Shown one piece after another: positions 18,021 through 26,785 of a stretch of 64,000 nt of DNA (the first letter of the stretch is position 1; each line of letters opens with the position of its first letter). Source of the DNA: an uncultured bacterium (GTDB lineage: Bacteria > Planctomycetota > UBA1135 > GCA-002686595). The DNA is taken from positions 1-64,000 of the forward strand of contig CALCXM010000083.1 in NCBI GenBank assembly GCA_937905825.1, read 5' to 3'. Below the pieces are notes generated by a model. It had not been told where the DNA came from. It did no database searches and worked only from the letters and a program-made list of their open reading frames with translations. The translations under genes and the position numbers were made by a program.

Positions 18021-18956
18021 TCAGGAATGGCAGGCCACTCCGCCCCCGTCACGACTGGCCTCGGCCTGGGCATCGCGGGCCATGCTGCAGAGGTCTTCCC
18101 GACGCCGGATGTCCGGGTGCGGGCAACAGGCGATGCCCACGGAGATCGTCAACACGTCCCCCACCAGGTCGGTCAGGTTTTGCTCATGGGCCATGTTGCC
18201 CACGCGCATGGCCATGACTTCCGCTCCGTCCGGGCCCGTGCGCGGCAGGAGAAACATGAAGGTGCTCTCGTCGAAGCGGCCGAGCACGTCCGTGTCCCGG
18301 GAGGCTTCGAGAATGATTCCCGCCAGGCGACTGAGCACATCCGCGGAGGCTTGGCCGTCGAAGCCGAGCATCACGCAGGAGAGGGGCTCCTTCCAACGTT
18401 GGGCGCGCTTGAACTCTTCGTCGAGCTTGTAGTTGAGGAAGGCGTAGTTGAACAAGCTGGTGTCCGGATCCGTCAGGGCGCCGACCAGGCTGTCGTCCCG
18501 GGAACCGTCGGCGATGCTCACCAGCAGCTTCTCGGGAAATTCGGCTTCGGAATCGCTCTGGTCCCGGGAGTCCTGGGGCAGGGGCGGGCGCGGGCCTGCG
18601 CTTTCTTCGAGGACGGCTGCGAGACGCTTGGCGGAGAGTGGCGAGTGCAACACGCCGGTGGCCCCACAGAAGTGGGCGATCGAGTCCCCCACGCTGTTCT
18701 GGTGTTCAGCCACCAAGTACGTGCGGCAAGCGGTCTTGCCTGCGAGTTGTCGACAGACCTCGTAGACGTTGTCGCCACGCAGGAACTTGTCGATCAGGAT
18801 CACATCCCCCCTCGTCGGAGGTGCGTTCAAGAGAGCCTCGATGCTGTCGACGCCAGCCACCTCCCAACCCTCGAGGGGCTCGATGGCCACCTTGGCCTGG
18901 TTCAGTAGCAACGTGTCCGTAGAAACGACGCGAATGGTTCGAAGTCCGTCACCCAT
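18021..18956 (-). CDS. Receiver-like plus degenerate GGDEF domain protein
   Basis: Residues 1-125 look like a response-regulator receiver (IRVVSTDT at the first strand, a candidate phospho-acceptor Asp in VILIDKFLRGD). Residues about 160-305 follow the diguanylate cyclase fold: DPDTSLFNYAFLNYKLDEEF corresponds to the D-x-LT-x-L-x-NR start, and VLTISVGIA matches the end. The GGDEF site reads GRFDEST, so c-di-GMP synthesis is unlikely; a binding or scaffolding role is inferred. 311 residues, first gene of the operon, 76 bases before the FHA-like gene. Confidence 0.82.
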   Translation of the reverse strand: MGDGLRTIRVVSTDTLLLNQAKVAIEPLEGWEVAGVDSIEALLNAPPTRGDVILIDKFLRGDNVYEVCRQLAGKTACRTYLVAEHQNSVGDSIAHFCGATGVLHSPLSAKRLAAVLEESAGPRPPLPQDSRDQSDSEAEFPEKLLVSIADGSRDDSLVGALTDPDTSLFNYAFLNYKLDEEFKRAQRWKEPLSCVMLGFDGQASADVLSRLAGIILEASRDTDVLGRFDESTFMFLLPRTGPDGAEVMAMRVGNMAHEQNLTDLVGDVLTISVGIACCPHPDIRRREDLCSMARDAQAEASRDGGGVACHS

Positions 18957-19316
18957 AACTCAATCGTGCTCCAAATACTGCCCCCTCAGATTGGAGGGGC
19001 AACTCCTCTTGATTTTGATCAGTTCGCGTCCTGAAAGACAGGGTTTCTCTGAGGGTTCCCGGCCCGAACCTTGCGGAGAGTCACGTGCAGGACTCAAAGG
19101 GGCTAGGATTCCCCGGGTCAGCGCCCTGCGAGCTTGGGGTAGATAACCCATGGGAAGCCCGACCCTTCGGGGTTCGAAGGGAACTCCCCGCGCACTCTCT
19201 CGTCGTTCCATGAGCCCTTCGCGTTGGGCCGCGCCGCGCGCGCCGGACGCATCCCGTTGCACCGAGCCGCACGCGGGACCTGGAACCGCAAGTTCAGCGG
19301 TTCCCAGCGACTGGTC
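18957..19316. other. Intergenic region between yebC and the signalling operon
   Basis: These 360 bases should contain the yebC 3' end and the promoter of the operon starting at 18956. A 7-bp GC-rich hairpin with one bulge (about 18980-19001, CCCCCTC/GAGGGG on the + strand) would sit in the operon leader 25-45 bases before the start codon and could act post-transcriptionally. A short minus-strand open frame (18960-19262) is Arg/Gly/Ser-rich with no family resemblance, and I do not call it. Confidence 0.5.
19282..19304 (-). terminator. Hairpin downstream of yebC
   Basis: An 8-bp perfect stem (GGAACCGC/GCGGTTCC) with a 7-base loop lies 12 bases past the yebC stop. There is no T-tract, so it may be a weak terminator or a 3'-end stabiliser. 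Confidence 0.5.
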
Positions 19317-20072
19317 TCAGCCCTGAAGTTCCGTCAGCCACTCTTCGGGAATGTCGTAGTTCGAGTAGACGTCTTGCACGTCGTCGTTGTCCTCGAGGAT
19401 TTCGATCAGCTTGAGCAGCTTCTCCGCCACGCCCTTGTCGTCGATCGTCACCGTGTTTTGCGGCACGTACCCGATCTCCGCAGATTCGACGTTCGCGCCC
19501 GCGGCGTCGAGCCCTTCCTTGACCGTCATGAAATCCGTGGGGTCGGCGAAGACCGTGGAGTACTCGTCGCCGACTTCGACGTCTTCAGCTCCGCACTCGA
19601 GGGCCAACTCCATCAGAGCCTCCTCGTCGCGCTCGCCGTTCGCGATCACGAAGATCGAGCGGAAGTCGAACATGAAGGCCACAGAGCCCGGGGCGCCTAG
19701 GTTGCCCCCGCGCTTGTCGAAGGTGTGCTTGATGTCCGGCGCCGTGCGATTGCGGTTGTCCGTCAAGCAGGTCACAAGAATCGCCACGCCGCCGGGGGCG
19801 TAGCCCTCGTAGAGCTGCTCTTCGAAATCAGCCGCGTCTGCATCGGCGCCCGAGCCCTTCTTGATCGCACGCTCGATGGAGTCGCGGGTCATGTTGGCGG
19901 CCTTGGCCTTTTCGACGGCGAGACGCAACTTGGGATTGGTCTCGAGCTCGCCGCCCCCTTCGCGCGCTGCGGAGATCATGCCTTTGGAGAGCTTGCTGAA
20001 GAGCTTGCCTTTCTTCGCGTCCACCGCGTTCTTGCGGTGCTTGATATTGGCGGAGTGTGAGTGACCAGCCAT
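19317..20072 (-). CDS. yebC: YebC/PmpR family protein
   Basis: The 251 residues match the family end to end: MAGHSHSANIKHRK at the start, AKKGKLFSKLSK, then NMTRDSIERAIKKGSG, EGYAPGGVA, and the acidic C-terminal domain ending TELQG. Family members act in the cytoplasm as DNA-binding regulators or, by more recent work, as factors relieving ribosome stalling. It follows rplM-rpsI after a terminator, so it is probably transcribed separately while keeping a translation-linked neighbourhood. Confidence 0.96.
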   Translation of the reverse strand: MAGHSHSANIKHRKNAVDAKKGKLFSKLSKGMISAAREGGGELETNPKLRLAVEKAKAANMTRDSIERAIKKGSGADADAADFEEQLYEGYAPGGVAILVTCLTDNRNRTAPDIKHTFDKRGGNLGAPGSVAFMFDFRSIFVIANGERDEEALMELALECGAEDVEVGDEYSTVFADPTDFMTVKEGLDAAGANVESAEIGYVPQNTVTIDDKGVAEKLLKLIEILEDNDDVQDVYSNYDIPEEWLTELQG

Positions 20073-20147
20073 GGATTCAGTGGGGGCTTTTCGGCTGCGC
20101 GTGGCTGGCCGAAGACAAGACGGGGGGACGGAGCAGGTGATAATAAG

Positions 20148-20174
20148 AAAGAGGCGCTCGATGAGCGCCTCTTT
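20148..20174 (-). terminator. Rho-independent terminator of rplM-rpsI
   Basis: A 12-bp perfect stem (AAAGAGGCGCTC/GAGCGCCTCTTT) closes a 3-base loop. On the minus strand the stem ends in TTT and continues CTTATTA. It lies about 90 bases after the rpsI stop, which suits the end of the ribosomal operon. Confidence 0.88.
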
Positions 20175-20263
20175 GTATCGTTGGGACCCAAAAAGTCCCA
20201 GGGAACCTGGCGGACAATGAGTTCTCGGCCCGTGCCGAGTGCCCGACCAGCGCTCCCCAGCGA

Positions 20264-20662
20264 TTAGCGCTTCGAGAACTGGAAGCCTCGGCGCGCACCA
20301 CGGCGGCCGTACTTCTTACGTTCCTTCATGCGGCTGTCACGGGTGAGCAGTCCACCGTGGCGAAGCACTTCGTCGTGACCCGGGTTGATCGAGTTGAGGG
20401 CACGGGCGAGGCCCATGCGCACGGCGTCCGATTGGCCGGTGATGCCGCCGCCGTTGACGTTCACAAAGACGTCGTAGGTCGCACTCGTTTCGGTGGCCTC
20501 GAGGGGAGCCTTGGCCCGCAGCTGCGTTTGCAACGTGGGGAAGAAGACTTCCATCGGCTTGCCATTCACGATGAAGGCGCCAGCGCCGGGCTTGATACGG
20601 ACACGGGCAACAGCGCTCTTGCGACGACCGAGGCCCCAGGTGTACGGATTGATAACTGCCAT
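20264..20662 (-). CDS. rpsI: 30S ribosomal protein S9
   Basis: The 132-residue protein has the S9 hallmarks: GLGRRKSAVARVRIKPG near the N-terminus, VNVNGGGITGQSDAVRMGLARAL in the middle, and the basic C-terminal tail GRRGARRGFQFSKR, which reaches the P-site tRNA. It follows rplM by 21 bases, the universal L13-S9 pair. No Shine-Dalgarno precedes the ATG. Confidence 0.98.
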   Translation of the reverse strand: MAVINPYTWGLGRRKSAVARVRIKPGAGAFIVNGKPMEVFFPTLQTQLRAKAPLEATETSATYDVFVNVNGGGITGQSDAVRMGLARALNSINPGHDEVLRHGGLLTRDSRMKERKKYGRRGARRGFQFSKR

Positions 20663-20683
20663 GGTTCTTTGAAGCTCGTGCGC

Positions 20684-21115
20684 TTAGAGGGTTTCGATGA
20701 GGGTCGGCTGCTGGGCGGTGTGCGGGTGCTCATCGCCAGGGTAGACCTTCAAGTTGCTCAGCATGACCTTGCCGAGCTTGTTCTTGGGAAGCATACGACG
20801 CACTGCCAAAGTGATGATGTCGTTGGGACGGCGCCCACGCATGTCATCCGCGGTCAGCGTACGGCGACCGTTCGGGTAGCCAGTGTAGTACTGGTACTCT
20901 TTGGCGCTGTTCTTGGAGGAAGTCATCACCGCCAAAGCGGAGTTGATGACGACCACGTGGGTCGCGCCGTGCTCACTCGGGGTGTAGGTCGGGCGGTCTT
21001 TGCCAATGAGAGCGGTGGCAATTTTTGCCGCCATGCGACCGAGAGTGTGCTGTGAAGCATCAAAGAGCATCCAGCGCTCTTCGACGTCGGCAGCTCTGAC
21101 GTGGGATGTCCGCAT
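20684..21115 (-). CDS. rplM: 50S ribosomal protein L13
   Basis: The start MRTSHVRAADV gives 143 residues, the usual L13 length; the longer open frame upstream has no L13 homology. Diagnostic segments are WMLFDASQHTLGRMAAKIA, HVVVINS, YTGYPNGRR and VRRMLPKNKLGK. It is a large-subunit component and first gene of rplM-rpsI. The 282 bases upstream (21116-21397) must hold the operon promoter; I saw no confident hexamers, and no Shine-Dalgarno precedes the ATG. Confidence 0.98.
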   Translation of the reverse strand: MRTSHVRAADVEERWMLFDASQHTLGRMAAKIATALIGKDRPTYTPSEHGATHVVVINSALAVMTSSKNSAKEYQYYTGYPNGRRTLTADDMRGRRPNDIITLAVRRMLPKNKLGKVMLSNLKVYPGDEHPHTAQQPTLIETL

Positions 21116-21397
21116 CGGAAATCGTCGTAAGGAAATGTAGTGTCCAAGAGGTATCGGGCACGTCGGTGTGCCGAATCCGCTCTCGGGTTGAATCTTGTGA
21201 AAACTCGTGGGCGTAGGATGAATCTGTGATCCGTGAGTGCCGATCATCGCGCGAAACGCGTTCGCTCGATCCCACAAAACACGTTCAGCGAACGGGCTTG
21301 AGGGCTCGGAACTCGCAGTCCAGGCCTACGAGGGGCGAAGATCCTATCCGCCGCCCGGCAGGCCATCAATGCCAAAGATACGAATCCTGCGTAGATC

Positions 21398-22402
21398 CTA
21401 GGGTGCGAGCTCGAAGCCGACCAGACGCACCCAGGCGCTGCCTCCGGCTTCAGGCTCCAGCTCCCCGAGCAGCACCCCCACCCCCTGGGGCAGCCCTGCG
21501 ACCAACCAACCCGGGGGGCCGGGGTCCCCGGCGATGGCCTCGGGGAACCCTTGCGACACGGGCCAGGCCCCATGGGCGCTCCAGCCCTCTCCCGGCCGGC
21601 GCAACCAGGTGCGCCGCATGGCGCGCCGGCCCGGGCCCTGAATCCCGGGCTGCGGGTGGCGGCTGGTCTCGCACATATAGTAGATACGAGCCCCCTCAAA
21701 GCACGCGGCCCAGGTGCTGCCGGATCCCCGCTCGAGCTCCAGGCGGCCCTCCGCATTCGAGGGCAGACGCCGCAACCATCCGGGCTGAACCCCTTCGATG
21801 CTCAATCGATCCTGGGCGCCGCGCACTTCCAGCCAACGGCCGGAGGGGGCATCTCCTTCGAACAGGGTCACCTGCGGAGCTTGCGCGGGAGCCGCGCTCG
21901 GCAACAGAAACAGACTGCCCGCCAGGGCGCTGCCCAACAGCAGGGCCCGATAGGGACGCCGGCGCAGGGCCGCGACCAGCAAGAGCGACATGCCGAGCCA
22001 GGCCCAATGCAGGCCGCTGATGCTGGGCGAAGAATTCTCCAGGGGCGAAAGCGATCGACCTTGCAAGGAATAGGGCAAGCTGCCCCAGGGAGCCGGCCAA
22101 GTCACCTTCGGCTCCATCCAGGTCACGCGGTCTTCAGCGTCGGCGAGCTCCCCCATGGAGAGTTCCATGGATTGCCGACGGGCCAGCAGCGGCACGCGCA
22201 ATTGCGCGCTCTCGCCCGATCCAAGTTGCACGTTGACCTCGGTGGTTTCCCAGCCAGCGGCGGCTCGGAAGGAACCGAGCGCCCCTTCGACCCGCGCCCC
22301 CAGGGTCCCCACGGGATCCTGCACCAGCGCGAGGGCCTCAGCGGGGAATAGACAAAGAGCCAGCCAACACAAGAGTCGTGAGATCGGGATTCGGCACTTC
22401 AT
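21398..22402 (-). CDS. Exported membrane protein, unknown function
   Basis: The 334 residues start with a signal sequence (LLCWLALCLFPAEALA). An extracytoplasmic beta-rich segment follows (about 30-125), then two close hydrophobic helices around residues 130-170 (WAWLGMSLLLVAAL, ALLLGSALAGSLFLL), and a second soluble region to the end. I recognise no domain. The ATG overlaps the upstream stop (ATGA), so it is the last gene of the 24261-21398 envelope operon, likely working with the FtsQ-like protein. Confidence 0.72.
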   Translation of the reverse strand: MKCRIPISRLLCWLALCLFPAEALALVQDPVGTLGARVEGALGSFRAAAGWETTEVNVQLGSGESAQLRVPLLARRQSMELSMGELADAEDRVTWMEPKVTWPAPWGSLPYSLQGRSLSPLENSSPSISGLHWAWLGMSLLLVAALRRRPYRALLLGSALAGSLFLLPSAAPAQAPQVTLFEGDAPSGRWLEVRGAQDRLSIEGVQPGWLRRLPSNAEGRLELERGSGSTWAACFEGARIYYMCETSRHPQPGIQGPGRRAMRRTWLRRPGEGWSAHGAWPVSQGFPEAIAGDPGPPGWLVAGLPQGVGVLLGELEPEAGGSAWVRLVGFELAP

Positions 22403-23064
22403 CGGGCGCGACCCCCGGCGCTCCTGCGAGCCGCCGCGGCGAAGCCGACGGCCATGGCCACGCTAACCAGGCTGGCTGGGCAGAAGAGCGCGGAGTCTAG
22501 GCCGCGCCGGGCCAGGTCCCCCTCCGCGGGCTGCACGTCACGCCAGAGAGAGGTGACCGGTGAGAAGGCGCCCAGGGCCCCAAAAGGTCCCCCATCGGAG
22601 ACCAAATTCCCGCTCCCCCAACTGAGGGCCAGGGCCGCGGCGGGCAGGGCGCCCAGGCACAGCAGCCAGAGCAAAGCGTAGGCCCGCGGGGCGCTAGAAC
22701 TGGCCTGGGTGCGCGCTTCCCCCAAGCAAATGGTCATCAGCAAAGCAGCGGCTAGGGTCGCTTGCAGACGCCCCGGGCCCAAGTCCAGGCGCAGGTCCAG
22801 CCAGCCAGCCAGAGCCCAAACGGGCAAGGCGAGGCCCAAGGCCAAGGGCCAATCCCGCGCCACCGGGTTGCCGCTCGGCCAACCGGCGATCACCACCCAA
22901 GGGGTGCAGGCCATGGCGAGGCGGGAAGCATCACCGAATAGTTCTGGCCACGCTTGCCCTAGAAAAATGGGCGCGACGGAAGCAGCCAGGGTGAGCACAA
23001 AGGCGGCCAATCGCCAGGCGCCGATGGCCCCACCGCTGGCGGGAGCGCCGGCCTTGGAATTCAC
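22399..23064 (-). CDS. Multi-pass membrane protein, unknown function
   Basis: The start is a GTG overlapping the upstream stop (GTGA), giving 221 residues beginning VNSKAGAPASGG; longer frames overlap the neighbour extensively. About five or six hydrophobic segments are visible (AFVLTLAASVAPIFLG, PLALGLALPVWALAGWL, ATLAAALLMTICLG, LLWLLCLGALPAAALAL, SLVSVAMAVGFAAAA). No family is recognised. It is coupled on both sides by 4-base overlaps, so it is probably part of one complex or pathway with its neighbours. Confidence 0.75.
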   Translation of the reverse strand: MNSKAGAPASGGAIGAWRLAAFVLTLAASVAPIFLGQAWPELFGDASRLAMACTPWVVIAGWPSGNPVARDWPLALGLALPVWALAGWLDLRLDLGPGRLQATLAAALLMTICLGEARTQASSSAPRAYALLWLLCLGALPAAALALSWGSGNLVSDGGPFGALGAFSPVTSLWRDVQPAEGDLARRGLDSALFCPASLVSVAMAVGFAAAARRSAGGRAR

Positions 23065-23987
23065 TGGTAGCCGGTGCGCGGACGGAGGGTGGGCGTGTCC
23101 CAGCGCGCGTCCAACAGATCCCAATCCTGAATCTGTCCATGGGGCCGCAGCAAGAGTTCGACCGCCTCCATGATGCTGTGCCACTTGTGCGCTTCGGGCA
23201 ATTCGCCCGGGGAGTCGTAGCTCGGGGGCAAGCCGAAGTACACGTCCCGAGCGTCCGCCAAGTACAGGTGCGTGCCCGCCACGTTGACTGCGGCGCGCGG
23301 CGCGTCCGTGGCATCGATGACCACTGGGCCCAGGGCGTGCAGGTCCTGCAAGCTCAAATGTTCACGCATGGAAACGGCCACGGAGAGACCGTCCAGATGA
23401 CGCGCCTCCTCCAAGCGATCCCCGGGCATGGCGTGCTGAAAGGTGCGATCCACGGGCCCGATGACCGGCAACAAGCCGCGCCCGAAGTCCGGGGGCTCAG
23501 GCCAGGAACTCGGGAGGATCATGCCGTCCGCCGAAACGGGCAGGTACTGATCCCCCAAGCAAATGCAGGCGACGGGCTCGCGCAGGCGAACGTCCACGGA
23601 AACCCCATCGGGCCACAAGACCCGGGCGCCGCCCACCTCGCGAACGAAGGGCAAGGCAGCGATTTCGGCGCAGATGCGATCCACCAGGACCTCGTCTTGA
23701 ATCGTGAGCTCCCCGAGCCGTGAGAGCTTGACGGCCAACATCTCGGTCCAGTCCTTGGGCAAACCCCGGGTTCCGGAAGGCAAACTTAGGGACAAGCGGG
23801 AGGCATCGAGCTGCGTGAACCCCCGTTGGCTGGCGTCGGCCTTGAGGTTGCCGACGACCCACGAGAGCCCCACCAAACAGAGAACCACCGGAAACCAAAT
23901 AGGCGAAGCGCCACGCTTGGAGCGCTGCCCTTCGACTCGGTTTCGCAGGCCTCGATTGCGGAGGCTATGGAGGGTTCCCTGGCCCAT
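23061..23987 (-). CDS. FtsQ/DivIB-like protein with POTRA-type domain
   Basis: The 308-residue protein has a basic cytoplasmic N-terminus (about 1-30), one membrane helix (WFPVVLCLVGLSWVVGNL), then an extracytoplasmic part. There, LPFVREVGGARVLWPDGVSVDVRLREPVA resembles the POTRA/FtsQ boundary, in which a conserved strand is followed by 'REP-A'. The following beta domain includes YLPVSADGMIL, where FtsQ has 'vD..G.vl'. FtsQ normally lies in the dcw cluster and scaffolds divisome assembly; here it lies outside any dcw genes. The family assignment is moderate. Confidence 0.7.
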   Translation of the reverse strand: MGQGTLHSLRNRGLRNRVEGQRSKRGASPIWFPVVLCLVGLSWVVGNLKADASQRGFTQLDASRLSLSLPSGTRGLPKDWTEMLAVKLSRLGELTIQDEVLVDRICAEIAALPFVREVGGARVLWPDGVSVDVRLREPVACICLGDQYLPVSADGMILPSSWPEPPDFGRGLLPVIGPVDRTFQHAMPGDRLEEARHLDGLSVAVSMREHLSLQDLHALGPVVIDATDAPRAAVNVAGTHLYLADARDVYFGLPPSYDSPGELPEAHKWHSIMEAVELLLRPHGQIQDWDLLDARWDTPTLRPRTGYQ

Positions 23988-24000
23988 GGGGGTTCGTCGA

Positions 24001-24261
24001 CTAGTTCGTCGAGGTGACCATGCGGGTGTTGCTCTTGGCCGCGCCGGCCGCTGAGTTCATCCCCAGGTGACTGCGACCCGCTTCCTCGATGAAGATGTCG
24101 AGGGTGTTCTGGATTTCGAGCACCGATTCCCGGCTGAGGGTGATGGCCTTGGCACTGCCCTGGGAGTGCAGCTCATGGCCCAGCAGCCGGGAGACCAGCT
24201 TAAGGCTAGAGAGTTGGCGCTGCATGGGATTGGTACTGCGGTTTTGGCTCGGAGCGTCCAT
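24001..24261 (-). CDS. Small hypothetical protein heading the envelope operon
   Basis: The 86-residue product (MDAPSQNRSTNPMQRQL...) ends 13 bases before the FtsQ-like gene and is divergent from the helicase. The central part (about 15-65) looks helical (LKLVSRLLGHELHSQG, ITLSRESVLEIQNTLDIFIEEAG). It is polar, with no signal or membrane segment. I do not recognise it. Operon position and reasonable composition are the main support. Confidence 0.6.
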   Translation of the reverse strand: MDAPSQNRSTNPMQRQLSSLKLVSRLLGHELHSQGSAKAITLSRESVLEIQNTLDIFIEEAGRSHLGMNSAAGAAKSNTRMVTSTN

Positions 24262-24480
24262 TGTTCTGATTGGGGGACTCGAGGATTGGGAGGGAATACC
24301 GGGCGCGCCAGATCCCCGATGGGCTCGTGCTGGAGGAAGGGCCAGCGACCCACACCTTTTAATTGTCCAGCGACAGTGATTAGATACATCTATGGAACCC
24401 CGGTCTCAAGCAAGTCCACGAACATCCGAGCGACAACTTCCCATGAACGGACCTGGGACCCCCCGACGCGACCACAGCGC

Positions 24481-26550
24481 ATGAGCGATCGCAAAAAAGC
24501 ACCGGGAGAAAACCCCACGACTGTCTGGAAGGGATTCCAACTCTCCCGCTTCCAGCAGGAAGCCATCGCGGCCATCCAACAGGGTCAAAACGTCCTGGTC
24601 AGCGCGCCCACCGGCGCCGGCAAGACGCTGGTCGCGGAGTACGCCATCGTGGATGCGGTCAAACGCGGCAGGCGCTGCATCTTCACGGCCCCCATCAAAG
24701 CGCTCTCCAACCAGAAATACCGGGACTTTCGGGACGATCCGGAGATCGACGTGGGGCTTATGACTGGGGACGTGACGATCCGCCCTGGCGCGCAAGTCTT
24801 GATCATGACCACGGAGATCCTGCGCAACGCGATCTTCGACAGTCCCGAAACCCTGCACGATGTGGAGTACGTCATCTTCGATGAGGTGCACTTCATGGAC
24901 GACCGCGAGCGCGGGACCGTTTGGGAGGAAAGTTTCATTTTCGCCCCGGCGGACATTCGCTTCATCGCGCTCTCCGCCACCATTCAGAACCTGCAGGAAC
25001 TCGGGGATTGGATCGCTGAAATTCGCCACCAGGAAGTCGCCATCGTGCACTCCTCCGTGCGCCCGGTGCCCCTGGTGCATCGCTTCTACACAGAAATCTC
25101 GGGTAGTTTCGAGCCGGCCGCCCTGCGCGATATTCGGACCACGGAAGAGGCGATCCAGGCCAAGCTGCGCAAAAAATCGGGCGGGGCCAAACGGGGTCGC
25201 CGGGGCGGACGGGGTCGCGGTCGCGGACGGGGCGCGAATGGCCCAAGCCCCAACACACCCCCGCACGCCATGGGGCTCTTCGAGGGACTGCACAAGCAAG
25301 GGGACATGCCCGCGCTGATGTTCTGCTTCAGTCGCAAGGACTGCGAGCGGCTGGCGCGCAACGCCATGAAGCGCGACTTCTTGAACGACGAAGAGCGCCA
25401 GCGCATGTTGGCCCTGCAGGCGGAGCTGATCGAGCTGTTCCAGATGGACGCAGGCATGGCCCGTGGCGAGATCTTCCAGATGGCGCGCCTCGGCATCGGC
25501 TACCACCACGCGGGCATGTTGCCGGCGCACAAGGAGATCGTCGAGCGCTTCTTCACGTCGAGCCTGATCAAGCTATTGATCACCACCGAGACCTTCGCCG
25601 TCGGCATCAACATGCCCGCGCGCACGGTGATCTTCAACGCCCTGCGCAAGTTCGACGGCATCAACTTCGACTACATGCGCACCCGGGACTTCCTGCAAAT
25701 GGCGGGACGCGCGGGACGCCAGGGGCTCGATGACGAGGGCTTGGTGTACACCATGCTCAGCCCGCGGGATCTGCAAGAAGCTCCGGTGGAGCGCTTGCTC
25801 GCGGGCGATCCAGAGCCGGTCGAAAGCCGTTTCCGCCTGAGCTTCGCCTCGCTCCTGCACTTGACCCGGCGCTTGGGCCAGAAGCGCGTGCACGAGGCCT
25901 GGGAAAAGTCCTTCAACCAGTTCCAGCACCGGGACGCCAGCAAGAAGGAGCAGGGTCGCAACCGGCGCCTGCAAGCGCGCTTCATCAACTCGCACCTGGA
26001 CTACCTGAGCGAACTCTCCTACCTGCGCGGTGACGACCTTCTGCCCCGGGGCAAGGTTGCCCAGCACATCAACGGCTACGAGTTGCAGGTCACCGAGTTG
26101 CTCTTCCAGGGCATCCTCGAGGACCGCACCGCGGAAGAATTAGCGGTGATCTTTGTGGGTCTGATCCATGAAGAGCGCCGCACTTTTGAGCCGATTCGAG
26201 TCTCCCGGCGGCTCCACGGAGACCTCCGCCGGGAGGTGGACGGGGTCCTGCGCCGGCTCTTCCGGGTGGCCCAACAATTCGACCTGCCCCAGCCGCCGAA
26301 ACGGGCGGAATGGGGCCTGACGGGGGCTGTGATGGACTGGGTTCGGGGTTGTCCCTTCGAAGAGTTGGAGGGCGCTGGCCCTTCCACCCCCGGGGACATT
26401 TGCCGCTCGTTCCGCCTAGCGATCCAGCTCATGCGACAGGCTCGACGGGTCACAGACAGCGATTTGGACCTCTATGCCGCCCTCGGTGAGGCGATGGAGT
26501 GCCTAAACCGAGACGAGGTCGACGCACGCCAACAACTTGAGGTGGGCTAG
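24481..26550 (+). CDS. Ski2/Mtr4-like DEVH-box RNA helicase with RGG insert
   Basis: The start MSDRKKAPGEN gives 689 residues; the upstream in-frame extension reads through the divergent promoter and is excluded. Domains: Walker A APTGAGKTLVAEYA, TAPIKALSNQKYRDF, motif II DEVHFMDD, motif III SATIQN, then RecA2 with GRAGRQGLDDEG. The FQQEAI Q-like motif and YHHAGMLP match Ski2-family enzymes, which unwind structured RNA in processing or decay. Unusually, an Arg/Gly-rich stretch (about residues 233-253, RGRRGGRGRGRGRG) lies between the RecA lobes, as in eukaryotic RGG boxes. It is probably cytoplasmic. Confidence 0.92.
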   Translation: MSDRKKAPGENPTTVWKGFQLSRFQQEAIAAIQQGQNVLVSAPTGAGKTLVAEYAIVDAVKRGRRCIFTAPIKALSNQKYRDFRDDPEIDVGLMTGDVTIRPGAQVLIMTTEILRNAIFDSPETLHDVEYVIFDEVHFMDDRERGTVWEESFIFAPADIRFIALSATIQNLQELGDWIAEIRHQEVAIVHSSVRPVPLVHRFYTEISGSFEPAALRDIRTTEEAIQAKLRKKSGGAKRGRRGGRGRGRGRGANGPSPNTPPHAMGLFEGLHKQGDMPALMFCFSRKDCERLARNAMKRDFLNDEERQRMLALQAELIELFQMDAGMARGEIFQMARLGIGYHHAGMLPAHKEIVERFFTSSLIKLLITTETFAVGINMPARTVIFNALRKFDGINFDYMRTRDFLQMAGRAGRQGLDDEGLVYTMLSPRDLQEAPVERLLAGDPEPVESRFRLSFASLLHLTRRLGQKRVHEAWEKSFNQFQHRDASKKEQGRNRRLQARFINSHLDYLSELSYLRGDDLLPRGKVAQHINGYELQVTELLFQGILEDRTAEELAVIFVGLIHEERRTFEPIRVSRRLHGDLRREVDGVLRRLFRVAQQFDLPQPPKRAEWGLTGAVMDWVRGCPFEELEGAGPSTPGDICRSFRLAIQLMRQARRVTDSDLDLYAALGEAMECLNRDEVDARQQLEVG

Positions 26551-26642
26551 AAAAAACCTGGTTACCAGATTGGTCTCCAAGGGTACGATTTCGCAGACGA
26601 GGTGGTCGCGCTGTGCTTTTTGGTGCGCCACCTTTGCTATTA

Positions 26643-26661
26643 GCCCCCGGGAATCGGGGGC
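26643..26661 (+). terminator. GC hairpin after the helicase gene
   Basis: A perfect 7-bp G/C stem (GCCCCCG/CGGGGGC) with a 5-base loop lies about 90 bases past the helicase stop and runs into a 9-base C tract (26661-26669). It has no U-tract, so termination is only a possibility. Confidence 0.4.
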
Positions 26662-26785
26662 CCCCCCCCACGCGCTTTGACCCGTAGAAATGCGGATTGT
26701 GCGCCCTCACCCTTCATTCTCACGCACACAGCGCCAAGAGCCCCCTAGGGCGAATGGCGCTCGTCGGACTCCCCATCCCGCGACG

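Noticed and set aside
18960-19262. 100-residue minus-strand open frame upstream of the GGDEF-like gene
   Set aside because: Arg/Gly/Ser-rich composition and no family resemblance; it covers the expected promoter region.
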